Positions 32,925 through 41,069 of a DNA stretch of 64,000 nucleotides are shown in pieces. The notes under the pieces were generated by a model. That model ran no database searches, had not been told where the DNA came from, and saw only the letters and a program-made list of their open reading frames with translations. Position numbers and translations under genes: made by a program. Within the stretch, counting starts at the first letter, position 1; each line of letters begins with the position of its first letter. Origin of the DNA: Alphaproteobacteria bacterium (GTDB lineage: Bacteria; Pseudomonadota; Alphaproteobacteria; CAAGCB01; CAG-977); assembly GCA_900768845.1 (NCBI GenBank), contig CAAGEK010000044.1, positions 1 to 64,000 on the forward strand. Reading direction: 5' to 3'.

Positions 32925-33950
32925 CCCGATGCTGTGGCGTTCGGGAAATGTATCAGGAGAATCAAAGGCTTTTCGGAAAGATTCTCTGTGGTTGATGCCG
33001 TGCCGTTCGGGAAAGCTTCCGGTAAAATCGGTACTTTTCAGAAAGATTGTCTATCCTTAATGCCGTGCGGCTCGGGAATAGGGGGTTCGGAAAATTAAGA
33101 AGTCTTCAGGGAGTTTGTTTGCCCCCGATGCAGTTAAGCTAAGGAAACCGTTTGGAAAAAGCATCTGCCCCCAATGCTGTGCGAATCGAGAAAAAGAGTA
33201 GCCCTTCAGGAAGTTTGTTCGTCCCCGACGTATTAAGTTTAAAAAGGTATCAGAAGAATCAAAAAGGTTTTCTGTGGCTGATATTGTTCGGTTCGAGAAA
33301 AGTGTATCAGACCAATTAAGTCACCTCCGGGGAGCTTGTCTGTCCCCGATGCCGTGCCGTTCGGGAAGCTTCCGGAAAATCGGTACTCTTCAGAAAGATT
33401 GTCTGTGACCGATGCTATGAGGCTTGGGAAAAAGGTATCCCTCAAACCAAATGCTTTTCGGACAGCTCTTCTGTCCCCGTCGCCGTACCGTTCGGGAAGC
33501 TTCCGGAAAATCGGAACTCTTCAGAAAGATTTTCTATGGTCAGTGTCGTGCGTTTTGGAAAAAGAGTATCCGAGGAATTAAAAATTTTTCGGAAAGAGCT
33601 TCTGCCTTTGATGCCGTGCGGCACGGGAAAGAGCATCCGGAAAATTGAGAACCCTCTATGAAGTTTCCCTGTTCCTCAATTCTGTTAAGTTAAAGGCATC
33701 AGGCGAATCGAAAACTTTCCGGAAAGGTTTTCTGTGCCCGGCGTTGTGCCGTTCGGGAAAGCTTCCGATAGAATCGGAACTCTTCGGACAGCTTGTCTGT
33801 CCCCGATGCCGTGCCGTTCGGGAAGCTTCCGGAAAGGGCAGACTCCCTTGATGTTGTACGGCTTGAGAAAAAGGTATCCGAGGAATTAAGAATTTTTCGG
33901 AAATGTCATCGGATTTTATACGGCTTGGGAAAAAATGTGCGGAGAATAAG
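32925..33950 (+). repeat. degenerate repeat array, period near 66 bp
   Basis: Units built on TGCCGTGCCGTTCGGGAA, then GCTTCCGGAAAATCGG or GGTATCNGAGGAATTAA, then CTCTTCAGAAAGATTGT. Best copies begin near 33348 and 33805; others near 32935, 32995, 33058, 33170, 33411, 33480, 33545, 33610, 33740, 33850 and 33912, mostly 59-70 bp apart. The near-palindrome TTCGGGAAGCTTCCGGAA recurs. Reading frames change unit to unit and none resembles a protein, so the array is non-coding. There is no fixed-length spacer-repeat alternation as in CRISPR. Confidence 0.75.
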
Positions 33951-34146
33951 AAAAAACAGCGGGGAGAGGCCTCCCGCCGTTTTTTCCCTTGGCTATATAA
34001 AATATAACCAAAACCCGCTCCGGTTTTTTCCTGTAAAGATACGAACGGATTAAAACCGGAAATGGAACTTACAAAAAGAAAATAGCCTAAAAATTTTAAT
34101 TATGCAAGCATAAAAAAATTTTTTTTATTTCCTTCCGCCCCGAAAA

Positions 34147-34530
34147 GGGACGTTTCCCCGAAAGGGAAACGGAAAACCTCTTCCCGAAGGAGGATGTTTC
34201 CCCGAAAGGGAAACGGGAAGCCTCTTCCCGAAGGAGGATGTTTCCCCGAAAGGGAAACGGAAAACCTCTTCCCGAAGGAGGGTGTTTTCCCGAAAGGGAA
34301 ACGGAAAGCCTCTTCCCGAAGGAGGGTGTTTCCCCGAAAGGGAAACGGAAAGCCTCTTCCCGAAGGAGGGTGTTTTCCCGAAAGGGAAACGGAAGACCTC
34401 TTTCCGAAAGGGGGTGTTTCCCCGAAAGGGAAACGGGAAACCTCTTTCCGAAAAGGGGTGTTTCCCCGAAAGGGGAACGGAAAGCCTCTTCCCGAAGGAG
34501 GGTGTTTCCCCGAAAGGGGGAGCGGTTAAA
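34147..34530 (+). repeat. 44-bp tandem repeat, 8-9 copies
   Basis: Unit of 44 bp: a TTTCCC-CGAA-AGGGAAA hairpin, then CCTCTTCCCGAAGGAGG hairpin, then GTG/ATG. Copies start near 34154, 34198, 34242, 34286, 34330, 34374, 34418 and 34462, with a partial ninth to 34522, and differ by few substitutions. 44 is not a multiple of three, so an ORF rotates frame through the units. Open frames here in all three plus frames and one minus frame are by-products of repeat composition. Non-coding. Confidence 0.85.
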
Positions 34531-34598
34531 ACCAACTCCGGCAAGCGGTTAAACATCCCCCTTTCCTGAAAAACGTTTCTTTTTTCCCGCCGGACGGA

Positions 34599-35366
34599 TC
34601 ACGGCCACCAGCAAGGATTTCCCGCCTCAATCATATTTTCGCCGTTTTCCAATCCCTTGACCATTGTTTGAGCGATCATTTTACCGACGGGATTTTGTGC
34701 GGCGTTTTCGGTTTGCAAAGCGCAAATGAAAAAGTTGGGAATATACGTACTGGACGCCGGAGCATACCCCGCCGACAGGATGTAATGAGTCGCGCCCAAC
34801 GGCTGACCGTATGCGACCTTGCCGCTTGCCATGGGATCCGTCAAAGGTGCGGAAGCTTTTTCGATCAGTCCGACAAAGCGCGAATTTTGCGTTCCGTCGG
34901 CAATGGCTTTGGGAATCGAACGTGCGTTCGCACCGGCATAACGGACGGGAACGTCGGCATACGTCACCAAATACATAACCGCATTTTCATCGGAACACGA
35001 CACCGGCTGACTTTGGTTTACCTTGTAAACACAGAAATAAGCCGACGTATATCCGGGAGTGAACTTAAAACCGTAGGGCAGATAAGCGGCCACATCCGCT
35101 TGCGAAACAACATGATAGGCCACGCCACCGTTTCCGGCGACTGCAACGGCTTTTGTCATCTGACCGTTTCCGGCGAAATCCCAGCTTCCGGCCGCCAAAT
35201 AGCGGGCGCGCAAAGCCGAAAGCGTGGCATTATGCTGAACCAGCAGGTTTTGGGACAACGCTTCGTAAATGGGAACGACGAAGTCATTGGCGTCTTTTGT
35301 TTTTTCGCGCAACACCCCGAAGGAAATGATTCCCATCAAAGACGCCAAAATCACCCAAAAATACAT
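34599..35366 (-). CDS. PilM-like type IV pilus protein
   Basis: 255 residues. An N-terminal hydrophobic segment (YFWVILASLMGIISFGVL), then an extracytoplasmic domain of SALRARYLAAGSW, a Tyr-rich stretch and pairs of Cys (FCVYKVNQSQPVSC). GGGAGGATGCT precedes the ATG. Membrane-anchored, short-domain proteins of this kind resemble PilM of the IncI1/R64 thin-pilus operon. It lies 69 nt downstream of the PilV-like gene, which supports the assignment. No PilN, PilO or PilQ genes are in the window. Similarity is at the level of layout, not confirmed. Confidence 0.5.
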   Translation of the reverse strand: MYFWVILASLMGIISFGVLREKTKDANDFVVPIYEALSQNLLVQHNATLSALRARYLAAGSWDFAGNGQMTKAVAVAGNGGVAYHVVSQADVAAYLPYGFKFTPGYTSAYFCVYKVNQSQPVSCSDENAVMYLVTYADVPVRYAGANARSIPKAIADGTQNSRFVGLIEKASAPLTDPMASGKVAYGQPLGATHYILSAGYAPASSTYIPNFFICALQTENAAQNPVGKMIAQTMVKGLENGENMIEAGNPCWWP

Positions 35367-35435
35367 AGCATCCTCCCTGTTAAAAGATTGAAACGAACAG
35401 GGGAGCGGAGTTTCCGCTCCCCCGAAGATTAAAGG

Positions 35436-38282
35436 TTAGTTGTTCCACTTGCGCGGAGCAGGCATCGCCTTCATAACCTTGTTGTCGATAACCATGTTCG
35501 GATATTTAAAGCGCGACGGGTTGAAGTAACAGTAGGTATGAGCCACCGCCTTCATACTATCCTGCCATACGCCGCCCTGGTTCCAGTAGTAACCGCTATG
35601 ATTAGCCCCTGTAGGAGCAGTACTGATTGTTCCCAAAGCAACCTTCCAACCATGGATTTCACCGCCCGTCGCGACCGGAGATCCGGAAGCATTAACAGGC
35701 TGTACCGCCGTAGAAACCGACGTCGCGGGCTGATAAATGGAAGCACGGTTACTTGAGAAGTTAATATTTTCCAAGTTGTAGTAGACATAGTTGTCTTCTT
35801 CCGTCCCGCCCAAATCGATACGCATATCGATATGGTTGACCTTACCGACTTCGATAGCCGTCGGCGTAACCGTCATAACGGGCAGATAACCGTCAGGACA
35901 AGGACCTTCATCATAAGCGGCCATCGTTTCATTTCCGACCGTTACCGACCTCCCCGGAGCAGGAACTGCGCCCAAATACGGATGGGTCAAACAAGCCTTC
36001 CCAGCATCACATTGCGTATAGGAACCAGCATAATAATTTACTGTCAAATAGTCAGTATGATCCGTACAGCTACTTGCCGGCGGCTTTAAGTAAGTATTCA
36101 TCGCACCACAATTTGATTCCCAAGCTCCCGTAACAATCGCTCCACCGTCAGATTTTTTCACCTTGGGAATATTGAAAGTGCAATTATCATTAGAAATGCA
36201 CGGCCACGGGCCTGCCGCATACGTATTTGACAGGACATAAATGCCTTTGTTGATATAGTTGGGCAAAATATCCGCCAAATGCGCACCGCCGCGAGAAGTC
36301 AGTTTGATGTCGTTCATAACCGATACGAACGCAGGATCAACTTCGAATCTATCATAAGAAACAGACTTTCCTCTGACACTTTCAGACACGGTATTCGCAC
36401 CATATGTTTTATAGATACTTCCGTCAGTGTTAGTAAGCTGATTTTCTATTGTTAACTGTCCTGCTCCTACAGAAAGGGTAGTATCTGTCGCAGATGTCGT
36501 TCCCTGCTCTGTATAGTTGGCACTCGTATGATTCTGAACGGGAAAACCATAATCATCACCTGTACTCGGAGCACGTTTTATGGAAATTCTCCTTGGCCGT
36601 AAATGGCTCGCCATAACTTCCCCATCATTAGAAGTCAACCGAATAATAAACGAATCCCAAAGATCTCCGCCACGAGCATGCCCCAATTGCAAATATCCGC
36701 CTTCATCGCTGACAGCAGCTTCATATCCCGCTATGCTGCCGTATCTATCAGAACCGTACATTTTCATCATAGGATGACCGTCATGATACTCTTGTTCCGT
36801 ATCATTAGCGTATATTTCCACCTTTTTCTTGCCTTTAGCTCCCATGTAGAGGTACGCGCCTTTTTGTCTTACAGGGCTGAGTTGTTCTCCGCTAGACACA
36901 TAAAAATTCTCATTATGAGCTCCGTCGTACAAAGTAAGCCGCGTTTCATTTTCGTTTACTATTTCAGCTTTCATTCTCTCCCCATAAGTCGGCCCCTCAG
37001 ACAAAACGATACGGTTGTCAGCCGATAAGCCACCTATAAGCCGGTTTTGTGCATATAAACGTCCTCCTCCGTTATTAGGTGAAATGGACAATCCATACGA
37101 ACCCGAAGCAACCTGAACATCTCCTCCGCCACGAATATATACAGAACCGGAAGAATTGAACGACATAAAGCCTGAATTAAACTGCATATCCTGCGCATCA
37201 GCACGAATATCACGCGCACTTTGAGTAATTTCGTAAGTTCCCTGTATATGAACTCCGCTGTTGTTTGCATTTACAGATCCCTCATTCCCTCTCATTTCCG
37301 TTGCATATTCGTCAACAGTAAAACCTTTATTCCAACCGATGCTCGCGCTTATGGAACCATTATTTAGTCTAAATCTCGTATCACCTTTAGTCATCGACAC
37401 ATCAACTTCCGAGGACTCGATTTTATTCTGGTCGATATGAACGGCTTCATTGTTGTTGCTGTTCCAGTCATTGACACGGCTCCGGCGCACAACGATTTTA
37501 CCGTTGATGACTTCCAAACCGCCCGAATGACGGATGCGGTGCGCTCCGGAACCCTGTCCCGACATATCAATGTCCGTGAACATACTGTTCGCTTCGGGCA
37601 GGCCGTTCACGGCATGGCGGTACAAAAAGTCTCCGCCGACGCTTGATGCATACGTCGTTGCGGCGACAACGCGCCCCTTGGCAGAATCGGCCGCTATACC
37701 GAAGTCGGTCACGTTACCTTCCCAAATACCCTGCGCTCCGTGAATTACGTTCCCGTTTTGACCGCTGTCCGTTGAAGGCGTATAACCGCCGTCCGCGCCG
37801 ATCATCGTCGCAATGCGCGCCGCACGCCGGACGTCCAATTCCGCCGCACCGCCGGCCGTCCCGTCATTCGCCCTGCCGGAAACAACCAAACCCATGATTT
37901 TCCAACGATTGCAATTCGGAGCGGCTCCGTCCGTACATTCTTTCCGAAGACGGAAATCGTAATCGTTAATCAGTTTATTGGAAACCGCACCGCCTTGGAT
38001 AAATGAGGGCGGCAGGTAAGGCCGCAACTGATCCAATGTAACGGCTCGCGTATTGCCCCCTTCCGCCGCAATGTTCGCGTAATTCGCTTCGATATAAGAC
38101 GAAACCGCGTCACGCAATGTTTTCATTTGTCCCGCAACCGCGACTTCTTCCATTTCCGCCGTGCGATCCGCCGTTTGGCGCACCACCATCGGAGACATCA
38201 TTGTCATCAGACCCAACAGCGCGATGGCTTCAAGCATCAGCGCGCCGCGTTCTTCGCCGTCCTTTGCAATATATTCTGCCAT
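35436..38282 (-). CDS. PilV-like minor pilin/tip adhesin (prepilin)
   Basis: 948 residues. Class III-type prepilin signal: a short charged leader EERG then ALMLEAIALLGLMTMM, with Gly at -1 and Glu at +5, for prepilin peptidase processing and membrane assembly. A region of about 260 residues follows, then a long Ser/Asn/Gly-rich section (about 285-640) and a C-terminal part with several Cys pairs ending MKAMPAPRKWNN. Such length and modular form match PilV, the pilus tip adhesin of conjugative thin pili, whose C-terminus is varied by a shufflon. No Rci recombinase or inverted repeats were found. The middle is AT-richer than its flanks. Confidence 0.62.
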   Translation of the reverse strand: MAEYIAKDGEERGALMLEAIALLGLMTMMSPMVVRQTADRTAEMEEVAVAGQMKTLRDAVSSYIEANYANIAAEGGNTRAVTLDQLRPYLPPSFIQGGAVSNKLINDYDFRLRKECTDGAAPNCNRWKIMGLVVSGRANDGTAGGAAELDVRRAARIATMIGADGGYTPSTDSGQNGNVIHGAQGIWEGNVTDFGIAADSAKGRVVAATTYASSVGGDFLYRHAVNGLPEANSMFTDIDMSGQGSGAHRIRHSGGLEVINGKIVVRRSRVNDWNSNNNEAVHIDQNKIESSEVDVSMTKGDTRFRLNNGSISASIGWNKGFTVDEYATEMRGNEGSVNANNSGVHIQGTYEITQSARDIRADAQDMQFNSGFMSFNSSGSVYIRGGGDVQVASGSYGLSISPNNGGGRLYAQNRLIGGLSADNRIVLSEGPTYGERMKAEIVNENETRLTLYDGAHNENFYVSSGEQLSPVRQKGAYLYMGAKGKKKVEIYANDTEQEYHDGHPMMKMYGSDRYGSIAGYEAAVSDEGGYLQLGHARGGDLWDSFIIRLTSNDGEVMASHLRPRRISIKRAPSTGDDYGFPVQNHTSANYTEQGTTSATDTTLSVGAGQLTIENQLTNTDGSIYKTYGANTVSESVRGKSVSYDRFEVDPAFVSVMNDIKLTSRGGAHLADILPNYINKGIYVLSNTYAAGPWPCISNDNCTFNIPKVKKSDGGAIVTGAWESNCGAMNTYLKPPASSCTDHTDYLTVNYYAGSYTQCDAGKACLTHPYLGAVPAPGRSVTVGNETMAAYDEGPCPDGYLPVMTVTPTAIEVGKVNHIDMRIDLGGTEEDNYVYYNLENINFSSNRASIYQPATSVSTAVQPVNASGSPVATGGEIHGWKVALGTISTAPTGANHSGYYWNQGGVWQDSMKAVAHTYCYFNPSRFKYPNMVIDNKVMKAMPAPRKWNN

Positions 38283-38386
38283 GGTTTTTCTCCCTGTTTA
38301 TACGCCGTCCGAACCAAACAACGCACGGCAAACCCTTTTTTCATAGTTTCAGCCTAAAACACTTCAAAGCGCAATTTCAACGCAAA

Positions 38387-38454
38387 AAGTATATATCTGA
38401 GGTCATAAACCGCAGAAATCCGCCGTTTTCCGGAAATATATATCCAAAGTCATA
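38387..38454 (-). promoter_or_regulatory. paired direct repeats upstream of the PilV-like gene
   Basis: AAGTATATATCTGAGGTCATA (38387-38407) and AAATATATATCCAAAGTCATA (38434-38454) match at 17 of 21 positions and are 47 bp apart start to start. They lie between the divergently spaced pilV-like start (38282) and the mutT stop (38477). Possible operators or an activator binding pair; there is no direct evidence of function. Confidence 0.45.
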
Positions 38455-38476
38455 ATTTGTAAAAAATCTTTTATTA

Positions 38477-38896
38477 TCAATGTGATAGAAAATTACGCAA
38501 TCGATCCGTAATTTCAATGTCCGCCGGCGGCATCGGGTATGTTTCCAAATCTTTGCCCAAACGTTCAATATCCGTCCATACAATTTCCTGACCTTCGGAC
38601 GGAGTCGGCGTCCCTTGCCATTTTTCAATCACAAATAAATCCATATTCAGGATGAATTTTTCGTAACGGTAGGTTATGTGTTCAAAAAACAGGACGTTTT
38701 GAGCCGAAACGGTCAAGTTCAATTCTTCGCGCAGTTCCCTTATCAACGCTTGAGCGGGGGACTCGCCCGATTCGATTTTCCCGCCGGGGTATTCCCATTT
38801 GCCCGCCAGATTTTTGCCCGCAGGACGTTGTGCAAGCAACACTTTTCCCGCTTTCCTGTCAACCAACGCCGCCGCGCTGACCCGTATTTCTTTCAA
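38477..38896 (-). CDS. mutT: MutT/Nudix hydrolase
   Basis: 139 residues from TTG 38896 (LKEIRVSAAALVDRKAG) with GGGAGAGGGAAA upstream; longer frames run into the repeat field. Nudix box GGKIESGESPAQALIRELREE (about 39-60; key residues G, E, REL, EE, G). Typical MutT blocks KVLLAQRPAGKNLAGKWEYPGGK and a C-terminal W, PADIEI region. Hydrolyses 8-oxo-dGTP to prevent mutation. The TTG start is chosen for its strong ribosome binding site and family length. Confidence 0.85.
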   Translation of the reverse strand: MKEIRVSAAALVDRKAGKVLLAQRPAGKNLAGKWEYPGGKIESGESPAQALIRELREELNLTVSAQNVLFFEHITYRYEKFILNMDLFVIEKWQGTPTPSEGQEIVWTDIERLGKDLETYPMPPADIEITDRLRNFLSH

Positions 38897-38940
38897 TTTC
38901 CCTCTCCCTATAGTGTGTATCCGAGTGTCCGAGTGTCCGA

Positions 38941-39213
38941 GTGTCTGAAAGACACGCTTACTTTGGTTCTTAATGTAACAAAGATTCTCCCAGAATAAAA
39001 AAAGCACCGGTGTCCGAGTGTCTGAAAGACACGCTTACTTTGGTTCTTAATGTAACAAAGATTCTCCCAGAATAAAAAAAGCACCGGTGTCCGAAGGACA
39101 CGCTTACTTTTGGTTCTTAATGTAACAAAGATTCTCTCAAAATAAAAAAAGCAACGCTTCCAGAATCTTAAAGAGATCGCCGTACGCGCTAGTACCGCCG
39201 TACGCGCTAGTAC
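38941..39213 (+). repeat. repeat field, left half (three units plus 18-bp repeats)
   Basis: Units start at 38941, 39018 and 39087, each with GTGTCTGAAAGACAC or GTGTCCGAAGGACAC, then CGCTTACTTTGGTTCTTAATG, then AACAAAGATTCTC and A7GC. The third adds GCAACGCTTCCAGAATC. Two perfect copies of an 18-bp unit (CGCCGTACGCGCTAGTAC) follow at 39178-39213. On the minus strand the GTGTCC-type hairpins followed by T7 resemble terminators. Confidence 0.75.
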
Positions 39214-39225
39214 CCACACGCGTAT

Positions 39226-39294
39226 AAAAAAACCGCCGTCTAGCCACAGCGGGTTTTGAAAGGAGGTGATCATTCGATCTCAATGTACCCTAAC
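39226..39294 (-). ncRNA. predicted small RNA carrying the 16S rRNA anti-Shine-Dalgarno sequence
   Basis: About 69 nt on the minus strand between a promoter (39301-39330) and a terminator. GATCACCTCCTTT (39259-39271) equals the 3' end of 16S rRNA including the anti-SD CCUCC. The terminator is CCGC (minus, 39249-39252) pairing with GCGG (39233-39236), with AAAA opposite the first U and U7 (39226-39232). The GATC-GAAT-GATC palindrome lies 5' of it. Either an sRNA acting on ribosome binding sites or a scrap of rRNA operon 3' end; both need transcription evidence. Confidence 0.4.
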
Positions 39295-39300
39295 GTGTTT

Positions 39301-39330
39301 ATTGTACACATAAACCTTTTAATTTTACAA
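39301..39330 (-). promoter_or_regulatory. promoter of the anti-SD-like RNA
   Basis: On the minus strand TTGTAA (39325-39330), 18-nt spacer, TACAAT (39301-39306). A start near 39293-39295 is predicted. Confidence 0.5.
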
Positions 39331-39418
39331 GAGGTTTTCCCCCTGATATAGTCATTTTGCCGCACATACGGCTGAATGCGAGGTGAATACTCGTGATTTC
39401 AATGTACCTGAAAGCGGG

Positions 39419-39561
39419 TGTCCGAAGGACACGCTTACTTTGGTTCTTAATGTAACAAAGATTTCCTCAAAACAAAAAAAGCAACGCTTCCAGAGTCTTA
39501 AAGAGATCGCCGTACGCGTTAGTACCGCCGTACGCGCTAGTACCGCCGTACGCGTTAGTAC
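39419..39561 (+). repeat. repeat field, right half
   Basis: A fourth copy of the CGCTTACTTTGGTTC unit with GTGTCCGAAGGACAC, A7 and GCAACGCTTCCAGAGTC, followed by three 18-bp units (39508-39525, 39526-39543, 39544-39561) that alternate CGCGTTAG and CGCGCTAG. It is nearly the same as 39087-39213, so the block is duplicated around the small-RNA locus. The last 18-bp unit supplies the stop codon of the MEMO-like gene. Confidence 0.75.
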
Positions 39562-41069
39562 CAAATGGATTTGGGATCGGGAAGATCTCCGCTGTTCAAA
39601 TCAATGACTTCAAACCTGTAAACCTTCAACGTTTCCGACCAGTAATCCGGCGACAAGCCCGCCTTGCGCTTCAATTGAATTAAAAACTCCTTCGGCGAAG
39701 AAAACGTATCCCAAACGGAAGGCAAAAACAAAGCCTTGTTCTCCCGTTCGCGCAAAACCAAACCGTCTATGTTCGGACGCAACATCTTTAACAGCTCCGC
39801 CTCTCCGGAAAATTTCAACGGAACTTTGGGCGTCAACAAAGAAATCGATATTTCCGCATCCTTGATTTGATCCTGTTCCAACGGAGCGAAACGGAAATCC
39901 TGAAACGCCGCGGCATAAGCGTTTTCCGAAACATCATCCAAAACGGAACGCAAAGGCTCGGTCGAACCGACACTGCCCCGCAAAGCCCCGTTATAATAAA
40001 GACTGACAAAAACCGCGCCTTTGTCCCGCAACGCTTCCGGATAACGCGCATGACGAACGCGCAGGGGACGCCCCCGCTCAAACCCCGTCAAAATCGAATG
40101 AGCCGCAATCCTTAACAAGGAAACCTGATTTTCCCTCAACAGGTTTTCCAGCTTTTCCCGACGCTCGCGTGCGGAACGGACGGTTTCCCGAACGCCGAAC
40201 GAAACATACCCCGCAACAGGCGACGACAAAGGAAATATGTCCGACGAAGTGCCGGATTTTAAAAACGAAACGTCGAAATCATGCTCAAACAGATAATGCA
40301 ACAACCCTTGAACAGGTAAAATCCCTTTTAAATTGCGGGGCTTCAAAGCATCATACTTCTTTTTTTCAATCAGGGGACGAAGATCGTCAAGCTTTTTCAA
40401 AGCCTCCGCACGGGAAGAAGACTCGGGAATGCCGGAAACGACAATCACAACGGTTTCGAGCCCGCCCCAAACGGCGTCGATCAAATCCGAAACCTGCAAA
40501 ATACTGGCGTCCGCAACCAAAACCGGCAAAATTTTGACGTTTGAACCGAACAAAGCCGAAACGAAAGGCAGTTGAACCTCCGCCGCATATTCGGAACTGT
40601 GCGGCGCATCGTCTTTGACAATGCCGGGGATCTTTGCCAAGGCATCCGCCGCTTGAACATCGATTTCAAAACGTCTGTCGGGCATCTCCCAATACTTCGC
40701 CGCCGGCACGATCGCGCCGAAATCCTTTTTGTTCGCAGGGGAATACAAAATCACAACCCGCCGGATGAAAGGCTTCGCCCTTTTCAGAAGGACATATCCC
40801 GCCGCGGAAACATCGCCCGACAAAAACAGCGACCCCGACGGTACAATCAACGCCTTGGGGACGTCGCCTTCGGGACGGATGCGGCGTTCGGCGGAAATCA
40901 ACAGCTCTTGCGCCGCCTTGCGCAATTCCGCAGGCCGTTCGGGATAAAGGACGCCCGCCGCAACGGGGTAACGGATGCCTTCAACAATCGGATTTTGCGC
41001 CGCAACGCACGGATGCGGCAAAAACGCCGCACACACCGCCAATACCGCAAACGCCAACCGAGCAATCAT
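39555..41069 (-). CDS. secreted MEMO-AMMECR1 fusion protein
   Basis: 504 residues from ATG 41069, which overlaps the znuA stop as ATGA. A signal peptide of about 24 residues ends CVAA. A MEMO domain (about 30-290) and an AMMECR1 domain (about 310-470: RHARYPEALRDKGAVFVSL, RGSVGSTEPL) follow. In MEMO the metal-site PHAG is replaced by PSGS here, while HSSEYAAEVQLPF keeps its His; AMMECR1 has RGSVGS instead of RGCIG. AmmeMemo proteins are of unknown chemistry. The linkage to zinc import suggests a role in metal handling at the envelope; inference. Confidence 0.78.
   Translation of the reverse strand: MIARLAFAVLAVCAAFLPHPCVAAQNPIVEGIRYPVAAGVLYPERPAELRKAAQELLISAERRIRPEGDVPKALIVPSGSLFLSGDVSAAGYVLLKRAKPFIRRVVILYSPANKKDFGAIVPAAKYWEMPDRRFEIDVQAADALAKIPGIVKDDAPHSSEYAAEVQLPFVSALFGSNVKILPVLVADASILQVSDLIDAVWGGLETVVIVVSGIPESSSRAEALKKLDDLRPLIEKKKYDALKPRNLKGILPVQGLLHYLFEHDFDVSFLKSGTSSDIFPLSSPVAGYVSFGVRETVRSARERREKLENLLRENQVSLLRIAAHSILTGFERGRPLRVRHARYPEALRDKGAVFVSLYYNGALRGSVGSTEPLRSVLDDVSENAYAAAFQDFRFAPLEQDQIKDAEISISLLTPKVPLKFSGEAELLKMLRPNIDGLVLRERENKALFLPSVWDTFSSPKEFLIQLKRKAGLSPDYWSETLKVYRFEVIDLNSGDLPDPKSIWY

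Noticed and set aside
32563..34053. Short frames inside the 66-bp array, possible small proteins or CRISPR
   Set aside because: Units are degenerate, frames are not preserved, spacers are not unique and no cas gene is nearby.
34125..34569. Open frames in several phases across the 44-bp repeats (FPERETE..., SLSGKHP...)
   Set aside because: They arise from the repeat composition; the 44-bp period shifts frame every unit and no start or ribosome binding site is present.
36000..38282. Shufflon-type inverted repeats or recombinase in the PilV-like gene
   Set aside because: No pair of inverted 19-31-bp repeats and no tyrosine recombinase gene was seen in the window.
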